Shown: positions 1 to 9,281 of the stretch, in pieces
Layout: each line of letters opens with the position of its first letter
Position numbering within the stretch: the stretch's first letter is position 1
From: an uncultured Aquimarina sp.
GTDB taxonomy: Bacteria; Bacteroidota; Bacteroidia; Flavobacteriales; Flavobacteriaceae
NCBI RefSeq assembly: GCF_947495315.1
Contig: NZ_CANLYD010000004.1
Span: 124,001-188,000, forward strand
Direction of reading: 5' to 3'
DNA: 64,000 nt
The notes under the pieces: model-generated
Database searches by the model: none
Told to the model about the DNA's origin: nothing
The model's input: the letters and a program-made list of their open reading frames with translations, nothing else
Program-made: the position numbers and the translations under genes

Positions 1-276
1 GGTGTTGATAGCAATGAAATTAATAAGGCATCCTTAAAATTTCTAACAGATCATAAAAGAGGAAGTTTAGCCACTGTGCTTAATGTAATGAGTGATTGTA
101 GATTAAATCTTACTAAAATTCAATCATTACCTGTTATTGACATGCCTTGGAAATATTCCTTCTTTGTAGATGTTACTTTTAATAATTACGAAGATTATCA
201 AAAAGCTATTTCAATATTAAAAATCATGGCTTTGGAGCTTAAAATTTTAGGAGAATATAAAAATCAAAACGGATGA
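1..276 (+). CDS. pheA: prephenate dehydratase, C-terminal part (ACT domain), cut by window edge
   Basis: The frame is open from base 1, so this is the 3' end of a longer gene and not a short gene starting at the GTG at 76. The visible 91 residues form an ACT domain: KASLKFLT (first strand), then GSLATVLNV (helix), then KIQSLPV, which sits where PheA proteins carry the ESRP phenylalanine-binding motif. PheA converts prephenate to phenylpyruvate and the ACT domain mediates feedback inhibition by phenylalanine. The stop overlaps the next start by four bases (ATGA), so translation is probably coupled. The neighbours (aminotransferase, tyrA, DAHP synthase/chorismate mutase) support the assignment. 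The catalytic domain lies outside the window and cannot be judged. Confidence 0.85.
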   Translation, partial: GVDSNEINKASLKFLTDHKRGSLATVLNVMSDCRLNLTKIQSLPVIDMPWKYSFFVDVTFNNYEDYQKAISILKIMALELKILGEYKNQNG

Positions 277-1469
277 GCATTCAGACGGCAAAACGCTTAG
301 AAACAGTGGAGGAGTATTATTTCTCTAAAAAATTACGTGAGGTAAGAGCACTAGCGGCTTCAGGAAAGCCTATTTTGAATATGGCTATTGGAAGTCCCGA
401 TTTAGATCCGCCTAAAGAAGTAGTACAAGCCATACAAAGCGCTGTAGTTTTAGATGGAGCTCATAAATATCAGAGCTATCAAGGGTTGCCTGAGTTAAGA
501 CAAGCTATTGCAGGTTTTTATAATAATAAATATAAAGTAGTTCTAAATCCCGAAAATGAGATTCTACCTTTAATGGGATCCAAAGAAGGGATTATGCATA
601 TATCATTGGCGTATCTTAATGAAGGAGATGAGGTGCTAGTTCCTAATCCAGGGTATCCAACATATACATCTGTTACTAATTTGGTTGGGGCAAAGCCTGT
701 ATTTTATGATTTAGTTGCTTCTAATGGATGGGAGCCGGATTTTGAAGCTTTGTCAAAAAAAGATTTAAGCAAAGTAAAAATTATGTGGATTAACTATCCT
801 CATATGCCTACAGGCGCTAATGGAAATATTAATTTGTTTAAGAAATTAATTGCATTCGCCAAAGAACATAACATCTTGTTGGTTAAGGATAATCCATATA
901 GTTTTATCTTAAACGATAGTCCAATCAGTATCTTATCGATTGATGGAGCTAAAGAGGTGGCGCTAGAATTAAACTCTTTGAGTAAGACTTTTAATATGGC
1001 TGGATGGCGAGTAGGAATGGTAAGCGGAAGCCAGGATAAAATAGAAGCTATCCTAAAAGTAAAAAGCAATATGGATAGCGGAATGTTTCAGGGTATTCAA
1101 AAAGGTGCGGTTGCTGCACTAAATATTTCAGATAATTGGTATTCAGAAATGAATGCTATTTATGCCCAAAGAAGAGAACTTATTTGGGAATTAGCTTCCG
1201 TTTTAGGCTGTACGTATGATAAAACAGCAACGGGAATGTTTGTTTGGGCAAAATTACCTAATGGAATAAATGCAATGGAGTTTATTGATGATATACTATA
1301 TAAAAAAGACATATTCATAACTCCTGGCGATATCTTTGGAAGCAATGGAGAAGGATATATTCGTTTCTCATTATGTGTAACTAAAGAGAATATAAGAGAA
1401 GCAATTGGGAGATTCAATAAAGAAGAATTGCAGTTTGCGAATAATAGTATCGTAAATCAAAAATCGTAA
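273..1469 (+). CDS. class I/II PLP-dependent aminotransferase (probable aromatic/prephenate pathway)
   Basis: A fold-type I aminotransferase of 398 residues, usual for the family. Visible marks are the N-terminal AIGSPDLDPP, the NPGYPTY substrate/PLP loop, NYPHMPTG, and the PLP lysine in SLSKTFNMAGWRVG (K238). Overall it resembles the LL-diaminopimelate/aspartate aminotransferase branch. Its place between pheA and tyrA implies transamination of phenylpyruvate, 4-hydroxyphenylpyruvate or prephenate; this substrate assignment comes from context. The start ATG overlaps the pheA stop. The last residues and the stop lie in a short TCGTAA repeat (about 1449-1478), so the extreme C-terminus may be repeat-derived. 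Confidence 0.85.
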   Translation: MSIQTAKRLETVEEYYFSKKLREVRALAASGKPILNMAIGSPDLDPPKEVVQAIQSAVVLDGAHKYQSYQGLPELRQAIAGFYNNKYKVVLNPENEILPLMGSKEGIMHISLAYLNEGDEVLVPNPGYPTYTSVTNLVGAKPVFYDLVASNGWEPDFEALSKKDLSKVKIMWINYPHMPTGANGNINLFKKLIAFAKEHNILLVKDNPYSFILNDSPISILSIDGAKEVALELNSLSKTFNMAGWRVGMVSGSQDKIEAILKVKSNMDSGMFQGIQKGAVAALNISDNWYSEMNAIYAQRRELIWELASVLGCTYDKTATGMFVWAKLPNGINAMEFIDDILYKKDIFITPGDIFGSNGEGYIRFSLCVTKENIREAIGRFNKEELQFANNSIVNQKS

Positions 1470-1481
1470 CTCGTAAATAGA

Positions 1482-2330
1482 ATGAAAGTATTCGTAATAG
1501 GAATAGGATTAATTGGAGGGTCTTTTGCAATTGATATCAAAGCAGCTTTTAATGAAGCAGAAATTTATGGTATTGATAAAAATGAAGAACATCTTGATAA
1601 AGCTATTTCATTAGGCCTGATAGATAAAAAATCTAATTTCGAGGAATTAGATACAGCTGATGTGGTAATTACATCAATTCCTGTAGATGTTACAGTAAAA
1701 ATATTGCCAGAGATTTTGGATAAGATAAATGATGAATGTCTGGTATTTGATGTAGGGTCAACCAAAAAGAAATTATGTAGTTCCGTAAGTGATCACCCAA
1801 AACGAAGGAATTATCTAGCAGCACACCCTATCGCTGGTACCGAGTTTTCTGGACCACAGGCCGCAATTGCTAATTTATATCGAGGTAAGACTAATATCAT
1901 TTGCGAAGTAGAAAAGACCGCGTTTAAATTGCAGGAACGAGGAATGGAGATTTTTACCAGATTGGGAATGAGAATTCGATATATGGATCCTGCCTCGCAC
2001 GATAAACATATCGCATACGTTTCTCATTTGTCGCATATCAGTTCGTTTATGTTAGGAAAAACCGTAATCGAAAAAGAAAAGAACGAAAGAGATATTTTTG
2101 ATATGGCAGGAAGTGGATTTGCTTCAACTGTTCGATTAGCAAAGAGTTCTCCAGAAATGTGGGCGCCAATTTTTAAGCATAATAAGGAGAATGTAATTGA
2201 GACTTTAAATGAATATATAGCAAACCTTACCCAATTTAAGGAGCTCATGGAAGAAGATAATTTCGTTGAAATCTATAAGGAAATGGAAGATACGAACCAT
2301 ATAAAAACAATCTTAAAAGGAATATCATAA
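1482..2330 (+). CDS. tyrA: prephenate dehydrogenase
   Basis: Oxidative decarboxylation of prephenate to 4-hydroxyphenylpyruvate for tyrosine synthesis. The N-terminal Rossmann fold begins at once with GIGLIGGS (residues 7-14), and an acidic residue ends the second strand (D32), typical of NAD preference. The family motif AAHPIAGTEFSGP contains the candidate catalytic histidine H115. The all-helical dimerisation domain follows, with HDKHIAYVSHLSH. At 282 residues it is a plain monofunctional enzyme without a fused ACT or chorismate mutase domain; mutase activity is supplied by the next gene. It lies 12 bases after the aminotransferase, in the same operon. Confidence 0.92.
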   Translation: MKVFVIGIGLIGGSFAIDIKAAFNEAEIYGIDKNEEHLDKAISLGLIDKKSNFEELDTADVVITSIPVDVTVKILPEILDKINDECLVFDVGSTKKKLCSSVSDHPKRRNYLAAHPIAGTEFSGPQAAIANLYRGKTNIICEVEKTAFKLQERGMEIFTRLGMRIRYMDPASHDKHIAYVSHLSHISSFMLGKTVIEKEKNERDIFDMAGSGFASTVRLAKSSPEMWAPIFKHNKENVIETLNEYIANLTQFKELMEEDNFVEIYKEMEDTNHIKTILKGIS

Positions 2331-2375
2331 AATAACCACATAAAATAAAATACTAATAGAGAATAAAAAATAGAG

Positions 2376-3458
2376 ATGGAGAATAAGAAAGAACTTAGAA
2401 ACTGGTTAGACGAATATAATTTGGATCATCCTTTAGTAATAGGAGGTCCTTGCAGTGCAGAGACAGAAGAGCAAGTAGTTAAAATTGCGCATCAGCTTAA
2501 GGAATCAGATGCTACCGTTTTGCGTGCAGGAATCTGGAAGCCAAGAACAAGACCCGGTAATTTTGAAGGAGTTGGAGCTTTAGGATTAAAATGGTTGCAA
2601 CGTGCCAAAGAAGAAACCGGGATGAAAATTGCGACAGAAGTTGCAAATCCTCATCACGTAGAATTGGCTTTGGAGCATGGTGTAGATGTATTATGGATTG
2701 GAGCAAGAAGTACAGTTTCTCCTTTTATCGTGCAGGATATTGCAGAAGCTTGTAGAGGAATCGATAATCCAGTTTTGATAAAGAATCCGATAAACCCAGA
2801 TTTATCCCTTTGGCTAGGAGCTGTAGAGCGCTTTTATACGTGTGACGTTAAAAACCTAGGAGTGATTCATAGAGGGTTTTCTACTTATGAAAAAACAAAA
2901 TATCGTAACATTCCAGAATGGCAGATACCTATCGATTTGCAAAACCGTTTTCCGGATCTACCTTTGATTTTGGATCCATCACACATCGCGGGAAGAAGAG
3001 ATTTGATCTTTGATCTATCGCAAACAGCATTGGATCTTAATTTTGATGGATTAATTGTAGAAACACACTATGATCCGGATAATGCTTGGAGTGATGCTGC
3101 ACAGCAAATTACACCAGATACTTTAATTCAACATATGAAAGACTTAAAAATCCGTAAAGAAGTTGGTGTAGATGAGGCATATCAAAGAACCTTAAATGAA
3201 TTACGTGCAAAAATTGATGTAGCTGACAATCAACTACTAGATATTTTATCTAAAAGAATGAAAATTTCAGACGAGATTGGTAAAGCTAAGGCAAAACAAA
3301 ATGTAGCTATATTACAATCCAAACGTTGGAATGAAATTCTAGGGAAGATGATTTTGGAAGGAGAAGAAAAAGGATTAAGTGAAGAGTTTATGTTAAGAAT
3401 ATATAAGGCGATTCACCAGGAATCAATCAATCATCAGAAAAAAGTTGCCAAATCTTAA
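2376..3458 (+). CDS. bifunctional 3-deoxy-7-phosphoheptulonate synthase / chorismate mutase (type II)
   Basis: First step of the shikimate pathway (PEP + erythrose-4-phosphate to DAHP) fused to chorismate mutase. Residues 1 to about 265 form a KDPG-type DAHP synthase barrel with GGPCSAE near the N-terminus, LRAGIWKPRTRPG, and DPSHIAGRRD. Residues about 270-355 are an AroQ-type helical mutase (LNELRAKIDVADNQLLDILSKR, then KQNVAILQSKRW). Length of 360 is usual for this Bacteroidota fusion. In the family the mutase domain doubles as a regulatory element for the synthase. It closes the aromatic operon begun by pheA; rsgA follows behind its own promoter. Confidence 0.92.
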   Translation: MENKKELRNWLDEYNLDHPLVIGGPCSAETEEQVVKIAHQLKESDATVLRAGIWKPRTRPGNFEGVGALGLKWLQRAKEETGMKIATEVANPHHVELALEHGVDVLWIGARSTVSPFIVQDIAEACRGIDNPVLIKNPINPDLSLWLGAVERFYTCDVKNLGVIHRGFSTYEKTKYRNIPEWQIPIDLQNRFPDLPLILDPSHIAGRRDLIFDLSQTALDLNFDGLIVETHYDPDNAWSDAAQQITPDTLIQHMKDLKIRKEVGVDEAYQRTLNELRAKIDVADNQLLDILSKRMKISDEIGKAKAKQNVAILQSKRWNEILGKMILEGEEKGLSEEFMLRIYKAIHQESINHQKKVAKS

Positions 3459-3475
3459 ATATGTATAATACCTAT

Positions 3476-3503
3476 TTGATATAGAGATTTATTCGCATCT
3501 TTG
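3476..3503 (+). promoter_or_regulatory. flavobacterial promoter for rsgA
   Basis: TTG at 3476-3478, 17 bases, then CATCTTTG at 3496-3503. This fits the Bacteroidota consensus TTG-N17-23-TAnnTTTG with one mismatch. The expected transcription start is within a few bases of the rsgA ATG at 3509, so the mRNA may have almost no leader. Confidence 0.6.
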
Positions 3504-3508
3504 CGTCT

Positions 3509-4462
3509 ATGACAGGTACTGTATATAAATCTACCGGAAGTTGGTATACCGTTAAAGCAGATAATGGTAAGGTATATGAATGCCGAATTAAAGGTAAATT
3601 TAGAATTAAAGGTATTAAAAGTACCAATCCCGTATCGGTAGGTGATAGAGTGGATTTTAAGCTGGAAACTGATAATGATACAGAAACCGGTGTAATCGAA
3701 AATATCAGAGAACGCCAGAATTATATCATCCGAAAATCGGTTAATCTTTCAAAACAAACCCACATCATTGCTGCAAACATTGATGTGGTTTTTTTATTAA
3801 TTACGCTTAATAACCCTCCTACGTTTACTGCATTTATAGATCGTTTTTTAGTAACTGCAGAAGCCTATGATATTAAAGCGGTATTACTATTTAATAAAAT
3901 AGATACGTATGATGAGGATGAACTTCTTGAAATAAAATATTTAGCAGCTTTATACAGGGAAATAGGCTATGAATGTATTGGTATCTCAGCAAAAACAGGT
4001 AAGAATATTGATAAGGTAAAAACATTAATGGAAGGAAAAGTAAGTATGTTTTCCGGACATAGTGGCGTAGGTAAATCTACATTGGTTAATTTAATCGAAC
4101 CTGATCTATCCTTAAAAACAGCTGAGATTAGTGATCAGCATCAGCAAGGCCAGCATACCACTACTTTTGCAGAAATGTATGACCTTAGTTTTGATGCTAA
4201 AATTATTGATACTCCTGGTATTAAAGGTTTCGGAATCGTGGATATGGATAAGGAAGAGGTTGGAGATTACTTTCCAGAGTTTTTTGAACTTAAACAACAA
4301 TGTAAGTTTAATAACTGTCTACATATAAATGAACCTAAATGTGCTGTAAAAGAGGCATTAGATAACGAAGAAATTGCCTGGTCACGTTATAAAAGTTACT
4401 TGCAGATTTTAGAAGGAGAAGAAGAGAATTATAGGAAAAATCACTACGATAATGAAAATTAA
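3509..4462 (+). CDS. rsgA: ribosome small subunit-dependent GTPase A
   Basis: Circularly permuted GTPase for late 30S maturation. The motif order is diagnostic: the G4 motif NKID (129-132) precedes the P-loop GHSGVGKST (183-191), and the G3 motif DTPG follows at 234-237. An OB-fold occupies the first 80 residues (TGTVYKSTGSWYTVK). The C-terminal zinc motif is complete: C265-x4-C270-x-H272-x5-C278. Length of 317 is normal. The start is only about five bases past the predicted -7 box, so the transcript could be leaderless. It is flanked by the aromatic operon and dtd with about 50-base gaps. Confidence 0.95.
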   Translation: MTGTVYKSTGSWYTVKADNGKVYECRIKGKFRIKGIKSTNPVSVGDRVDFKLETDNDTETGVIENIRERQNYIIRKSVNLSKQTHIIAANIDVVFLLITLNNPPTFTAFIDRFLVTAEAYDIKAVLLFNKIDTYDEDELLEIKYLAALYREIGYECIGISAKTGKNIDKVKTLMEGKVSMFSGHSGVGKSTLVNLIEPDLSLKTAEISDQHQQGQHTTTFAEMYDLSFDAKIIDTPGIKGFGIVDMDKEEVGDYFPEFFELKQQCKFNNCLHINEPKCAVKEALDNEEIAWSRYKSYLQILEGEEENYRKNHYDNEN

Positions 4463-4516
4463 TTATTTTTTTTGCATTTAGATGGTAACATTTCCTTTCC
4501 ATAAGACACATACATA

Positions 4517-4969
4517 ATGAGAGCTGTTGTTCAAAGAGTTTCTGAAGCTTCTGTTGAGGTTGAAGGAGAAAAGATTTCACAAATAGATCGTGGACTTTTA
4601 ATCTTGATAGGTATCGAAGAAGAAGATACTAAAGAAGATATTGTATGGTTGTCTGGAAAAGTAAGTCGATTAAGAATATTTGAAGATAATAATGGTGTAA
4701 TGAATAAAAGTGTTCTTGATATAAATGGTGAAGCTATAGTCGTAAGTCAATTTACATTACATGCCAGTACACGTAAAGGAAATCGACCAAGTTATATCAA
4801 GGCAGCAAGACCAGAAACTGCAATTCCTTTGTATGAAGAATTTGTAAAACAACTAGAGTTAGAATTAGGTAAAAACATTGGAACTGGTGTATTTGGAGCA
4901 GATATGAAAGTATCACTTCTCAATGATGGACCCGTAACCATAATTATAGATACTAAAAACAAAGAATAA
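4517..4969 (+). CDS. dtd: D-aminoacyl-tRNA deacylase
   Basis: Hydrolyses D-aminoacyl-tRNA, recycling mischarged tRNA in the cytoplasm. The protein starts with the family hallmark MRAVVQRVSEASV. Both active-site motifs are present: SQFTL (77-81, the Ser-Gln-x-x-Thr motif) and the cross-subunit Gly-Pro motif GPVT (138-141). Length of 150 is exact for the family. It lies between rsgA and the DUF3857 pair, probably as a housekeeping gene with no functional link to them. Confidence 0.95.
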   Translation: MRAVVQRVSEASVEVEGEKISQIDRGLLILIGIEEEDTKEDIVWLSGKVSRLRIFEDNNGVMNKSVLDINGEAIVVSQFTLHASTRKGNRPSYIKAARPETAIPLYEEFVKQLELELGKNIGTGVFGADMKVSLLNDGPVTIIIDTKNKE

Positions 4970-4994
4970 TAACCACCCCAAAATAAAATTTTAT

Positions 4995-6911
4995 ATGCAA
5001 AAAAAAGTACAACTAATCCTGGTTGCCGTTTTCTTATGTGTTTCTGCGAAATTTAATGCTCAAGATGACCTTAGTCTGCAAGCCATACTGATTGATTCGG
5101 TACTTACCAAAAATGCCAATGCTATCGTAAGATCAGAAGATGTTGTGATTAGTATTAATTCAATAAATTCTGTAACTGTAAAAACGAAAAGAGTAGTTAC
5201 TGTATTAAATAAATATGGAGATCGTCACGCTGATTCTTACGAACCTTATGATCCCGAAACTAAAATAAAAAAAGCAGAAGCAATTGTTTATGATGCTTTA
5301 GGTCAGGAGATTAAAAAATTTAAAAGGAAAGATTTTAGTGACAGAAGTATGTATGATGGATTTTCTCTTATTGGAGATAATCGGTTTATATACTTTGAAC
5401 ATACACCTATTAATTACCCTTATACAATGGTTTACGAAAGTGAAGTTGAAACTAAAAGCTCTGCTTTTATAGAGCCTTGGTTTCCAATAGCTAATTACAA
5501 CCTAAGTGTTGAAAAAGCTTCGTATACTGTAGTTAATCCAAAGAAAATTCCTTTAAGAACGAAAGAGAAAACCTTTAAAGGGTATCCAATAGAAATTAAA
5601 AGGGGAGATCAGGAAATATCGTATGTGTTATCTAAAGTTCCAGCGCTTAGGAAAGAATATAAAAGTCCATCTTTTACAGAGTTAGTACCTAACGGAAAAG
5701 TTACCCTAGGAAACTTTTCTTTGGTAAATGTTGAGGGTACTGCTAATGACTGGAAAACAATGGGTAAGTGGCAATATAATAATTTAGTTTCAGGAAGAGA
5801 TAAGTTACCAGAATCCGTGATTAGTAAAGTGTCTGAATTAGTTGCAGATGCAGATTCTAATAAAGAAAAGGCAAAACGGATTTATGAATATGTGCAAAAT
5901 AAAACGAGATATATCAGTGTACAATTAGGTATTGGTGGATGGATGCCAATGCAGGCTGAAGATGTGGATAGATTAGGGTACGGAGATTGCAAAGCTTTAA
6001 CGAATTACACCAAAGCACTATTAGAAAGCCAAAATATACCTTCATATTATACCATAGTGTATGGAGATTCTGATAAAAGAGACATAGATGCTGATTTTGC
6101 TTCGATGCAAGGTAATCATGTGATATTGAATATACCCGATGAAGAAGAGGATATTTGGTTAGAGTGTACCAGTCAGACAGCACCGTTTAATTTTATAGGC
6201 GATTTTACGGATGATAGAAATGTGCTGGTAGTTAAACCTCAAGGAGGGGAAATTAGAAGAACCAAGAAGTATACACCAGAAGAAAATACATTGTACACGA
6301 CTGCAACAATTTCCTTACAGTCAGATGCATCTATCGAAGCAGAAGTAGTGTCCTTGTCTAAGGGTTTACAATACGATTGGAGATATTTAACAAAGTTAAA
6401 GCCAATTAAGGATCAAAAGCTACACTATAAAGAATACTGGGATTATATTAATAATCTTAACATTTTATCATTGGAATTAGAGGATGATAAAAACAACATT
6501 AAGTATCAGGAGAAAGTTAAAGTGAACGCTACTAATTATGCAACAAAAGCAGGTAGTAGATTGTTGGTAATACCCAATTTTTTTAATCGTGTAAGTAGTA
6601 AAATGACAAAGTATGAAGACAGAAAAACCCCATTGGTAATTTCCAGAGGGTATGTAGATACTGATGAATATATAATTAATATACCTGCAGGATATTTGAT
6701 TAATAAGCTTCCAGAAGAAAAGGTTTTTGAAACAGCTTTTGGTATATATAACAACAGTCTTGAAAAAATAGATGAATCTACACTGAAGTATACCAGAAAG
6801 CTTAGAATCAACGACGGTACCTATCCAAAAGAAAAATATGAAGAATATAGACAGTTCATGTCTAAAATTCGTAATGCAGATAAATCAAAAATAGTACTTA
6901 AACAACAATAA
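4995..6911 (+). CDS. secreted DUF3857 / transglutaminase-like protein (catalytic residues present)
   Basis: 638 residues with a cleavable signal peptide (hydrophobic stretch ending SAKFNAQ at about 22). A DUF3857 domain spans about 45-210. A transglutaminase-like domain spans about 265-400 with YGDCKAL (C332) and GNHVIL (H375), the expected cysteine and histidine of the papain-like triad. A beta-rich tail follows. Such proteins are common in Bacteroidota envelopes and their substrate is not established. A related protein follows after 17 bases but lacks the catalytic cysteine, so the two form a tandem active/degenerate pair, probably co-transcribed. Confidence 0.8.
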   Translation: MQKKVQLILVAVFLCVSAKFNAQDDLSLQAILIDSVLTKNANAIVRSEDVVISINSINSVTVKTKRVVTVLNKYGDRHADSYEPYDPETKIKKAEAIVYDALGQEIKKFKRKDFSDRSMYDGFSLIGDNRFIYFEHTPINYPYTMVYESEVETKSSAFIEPWFPIANYNLSVEKASYTVVNPKKIPLRTKEKTFKGYPIEIKRGDQEISYVLSKVPALRKEYKSPSFTELVPNGKVTLGNFSLVNVEGTANDWKTMGKWQYNNLVSGRDKLPESVISKVSELVADADSNKEKAKRIYEYVQNKTRYISVQLGIGGWMPMQAEDVDRLGYGDCKALTNYTKALLESQNIPSYYTIVYGDSDKRDIDADFASMQGNHVILNIPDEEEDIWLECTSQTAPFNFIGDFTDDRNVLVVKPQGGEIRRTKKYTPEENTLYTTATISLQSDASIEAEVVSLSKGLQYDWRYLTKLKPIKDQKLHYKEYWDYINNLNILSLELEDDKNNIKYQEKVKVNATNYATKAGSRLLVIPNFFNRVSSKMTKYEDRKTPLVISRGYVDTDEYIINIPAGYLINKLPEEKVFETAFGIYNNSLEKIDESTLKYTRKLRINDGTYPKEKYEEYRQFMSKIRNADKSKIVLKQQ

Positions 6912-6928
6912 TAAAACAATAAATATCG

Positions 6929-8953
6929 ATGAAAAAAATACATAAAATAATTGGGGTCATATGTATGGTGCTGACTATTCATATGTCAGCTCAAGAATAT
7001 AAATTTGGAAAGGTTTCTAAGGAAGAATTATTAGAAAAAGCATATCCCTTAGATAGCGCTGCGAATGCTGCCGTATTGTATGAATGCAAGAAAGTAAGTG
7101 TAAAGTATGATACCAATAAAGGTTTCCAGTTGGTAACGGATGTTTTTAAAAGAGTCAAACTATACAATAAAGATGGGTTCGATTATGCTTCAGAAGAATT
7201 GTTTTTGTATAAAAATAAGAATAATAAAGAAACCGTAATGGGTTTAAAAGGCGCTACATTTACATTGGTTGATGGTAAAATAAAGGAGACTAAACTTAAG
7301 AAGGATGGTGTTTTTAAAAGTGAGTTTTCCGAATATTATAATCAACAAAAATTCACGATGCCGTCTATAGAAGAAGGATCCGTAATTGAGTATAAATATA
7401 GAGTTATTTCACCTTTTTTATCTTCTATTGATAGAATTTACTTGCAGTATAAGATTCCTATTAAAAAAATAGAAGTAAAAGTAGAATCACCGGAATATTA
7501 TAGTTATAAGAAGTTTTCTACAGGGTATTTACCGGTTAATTTAAAAGAATCTAGTTTTAATGATAAGATTACTTTTAATAATAAAGTTAGAACCAGACCT
7601 CATCAAGGTGTTGGTAATGGAACAAAATATTATCAAAATACTGTTGATTTTAGAGTAAAGCAGGATAATATAGAGTCTATTAATGTTCCAGCATTCAAAG
7701 AAGAACCTTATTCTGGCAATGTACAGAATTATATTTCATCTTTAAGTTATGAACTGTCATTTGTTAAATTTCCAAATGAGGCTATAGATTATCGATCTAC
7801 TACTTGGGAAGATGTAACTAAAAAAATCTATAAGAGTCCTAGTTTTGGAGATGAATTAAAGAAAATAACGTATTATAAAGAAGATGTAAATAACCTTATT
7901 CAAGGAGCAACAAATCAAGTGGAAAAGGTAAGTTTGATTTATAATTTTGTAAAAAGCAAAATGAATTGGAATAAGAAACGAGGTGTATATACTAGAAAAG
8001 GAGTTAAGAAAGCATATAAAGAGGGTACGGGTAATGCTTCAGAAATTAATTTAATGCTTACTTCGATGCTTACTTATGCCAAGATAGATGCAAATCCTGT
8101 AATAGCAAGTACTAGTGATAGATTGATGTCACTTTTTCCGACATTAAACGGATTTAATTATGTACTCACCAGAGTTAAACTTGCTGATGGTAGTATTTTT
8201 TATTTAGATGCTACAGATAAGTATGGAGTGCCAAATGTTTTGCCTAATAGAATTATAAAAGGAATGGGTAGAGTAATTGCTAAAAACGGAACATCCCAGA
8301 TGGTGAATTTCAGACCCACAAAACCTTCTGCGAATATATATCAGATGCAATGCCAAATTGATGACCAAGGAATAGCAAAAGGGAAGGTTAGTATTAATCA
8401 TAGGGACTACTTGGCTCATAACTTTAGAGCGGCATATGCAGGAAAGGATGATGAGAGTAAAGCAAAGCGTTTTGAAAAAAGATATGGAATTACTGAGCTT
8501 GAGGAATACACTATAAAAGGTGTTAAAGAATATGGTAAAGGTGTCAATGAAAGATTCAATTTTACAATTGAAGATCAAATTGAAGCAATAGATGATGAGA
8601 TATTCTTTTCTCCTTTATTATTTTTGAGGGATAAAGAAAATGTTTTTAAATCAGACGACAGAAAATATCCAATAGATTTTGGATATGGTTTTTCAAATAA
8701 ATATATGGTGAACCTTAAAATACCAGAAGGGTACGAAGTTGTGGAGTATCCCAAAGCATCGGCATTTAAACTGCCGGATAATATGGGTAAATTTTCCTTT
8801 AGATCTACAGTGTCTAATGGGGTAATTCAGGTTGTTGTCGATGAGACCATTACTACTCCAATAATTCCAGCAAATTATTATCCTGCTATTAAGGAATTTT
8901 ATAATCAGGTTATAAAGAAAGAAAACGAACAGGTAGTTCTTAAAAAAATATAA
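6929..8953 (+). CDS. secreted DUF3857 protein with degenerate transglutaminase-like domain
   Basis: 674 residues with signal peptide ending about HMSAQ (residue 22). It shares the domain order of the preceding protein: DUF3857 near 50-215, then a transglutaminase-like fold around 330-440. The expected Gly-x-Gly-Asp-Cys motif reads GTGNASEIN, so the nucleophile cysteine is lost, and the histidine region reads GFNYVLT. It is therefore likely a non-catalytic member, a branch that is well populated in Bacteroidota. It is probably translated with the neighbours: the next gene starts one base after its stop. The function of the pair is unknown; an envelope scaffolding or binding role is only a guess. 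Confidence 0.75.
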   Translation: MKKIHKIIGVICMVLTIHMSAQEYKFGKVSKEELLEKAYPLDSAANAAVLYECKKVSVKYDTNKGFQLVTDVFKRVKLYNKDGFDYASEELFLYKNKNNKETVMGLKGATFTLVDGKIKETKLKKDGVFKSEFSEYYNQQKFTMPSIEEGSVIEYKYRVISPFLSSIDRIYLQYKIPIKKIEVKVESPEYYSYKKFSTGYLPVNLKESSFNDKITFNNKVRTRPHQGVGNGTKYYQNTVDFRVKQDNIESINVPAFKEEPYSGNVQNYISSLSYELSFVKFPNEAIDYRSTTWEDVTKKIYKSPSFGDELKKITYYKEDVNNLIQGATNQVEKVSLIYNFVKSKMNWNKKRGVYTRKGVKKAYKEGTGNASEINLMLTSMLTYAKIDANPVIASTSDRLMSLFPTLNGFNYVLTRVKLADGSIFYLDATDKYGVPNVLPNRIIKGMGRVIAKNGTSQMVNFRPTKPSANIYQMQCQIDDQGIAKGKVSINHRDYLAHNFRAAYAGKDDESKAKRFEKRYGITELEEYTIKGVKEYGKGVNERFNFTIEDQIEAIDDEIFFSPLLFLRDKENVFKSDDRKYPIDFGYGFSNKYMVNLKIPEGYEVVEYPKASAFKLPDNMGKFSFRSTVSNGVIQVVVDETITTPIIPANYYPAIKEFYNQVIKKENEQVVLKKI

Positions 8954-8954
8954 G

Positions 8955-9281
8955 ATGAACATTCAAAATGCTCAGAAAGCGGTAGACGACTGGATTAAAA
9001 ATCATGGTGTTAGATATTTTAACGAGCTGACAAATATGGCTCAGCTAACAGAAGAAGTTGGGGAAGTAGCCAGGATAATAGCGCGTAGGTATGGTGAACA
9101 AAGTGAAAAGGAAAGTGATAAGAATAAAGATTTAGGAGAAGAGTTAGCTGATGTGATGTTTGTAGTCTTGTGTCTTGCTAATCAGACTGGAGTAGATCTT
9201 CAGGATGCATTCGATAAAAAGCTAGATATTAAAACAAAAAGAGACCACGATCGCCATCATAATAACGATAAATTAAAATAA
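8955..9281 (+). CDS. MazG-like nucleotide pyrophosphohydrolase
   Basis: A 108-residue all-alpha NTP pyrophosphatase. Metal-binding motifs of the MazG superfamily are visible: EEVGE (about 32-36) and, after a charged linker, GEELADVMF with the paired acidic ladder. Single-domain members hydrolyse non-canonical or excess (d)NTPs to NMP and pyrophosphate. The charged C-terminus (KRDHDRHHNND) is typical of the flavobacterial version. The start is one base after the upstream stop, and the stop overlaps the next ATG by one base, so it belongs to a tight operon ending with aroA. Confidence 0.85.
   Translation: MNIQNAQKAVDDWIKNHGVRYFNELTNMAQLTEEVGEVARIIARRYGEQSEKESDKNKDLGEELADVMFVVLCLANQTGVDLQDAFDKKLDIKTKRDHDRHHNNDKLK

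Noticed and set aside
4131..4580. Frames at 4131-4328 (+) and 4335-4580 (-) overlapping rsgA and dtd
   Set aside because: They lie within or across well-supported genes on another frame and show no motif or start context.
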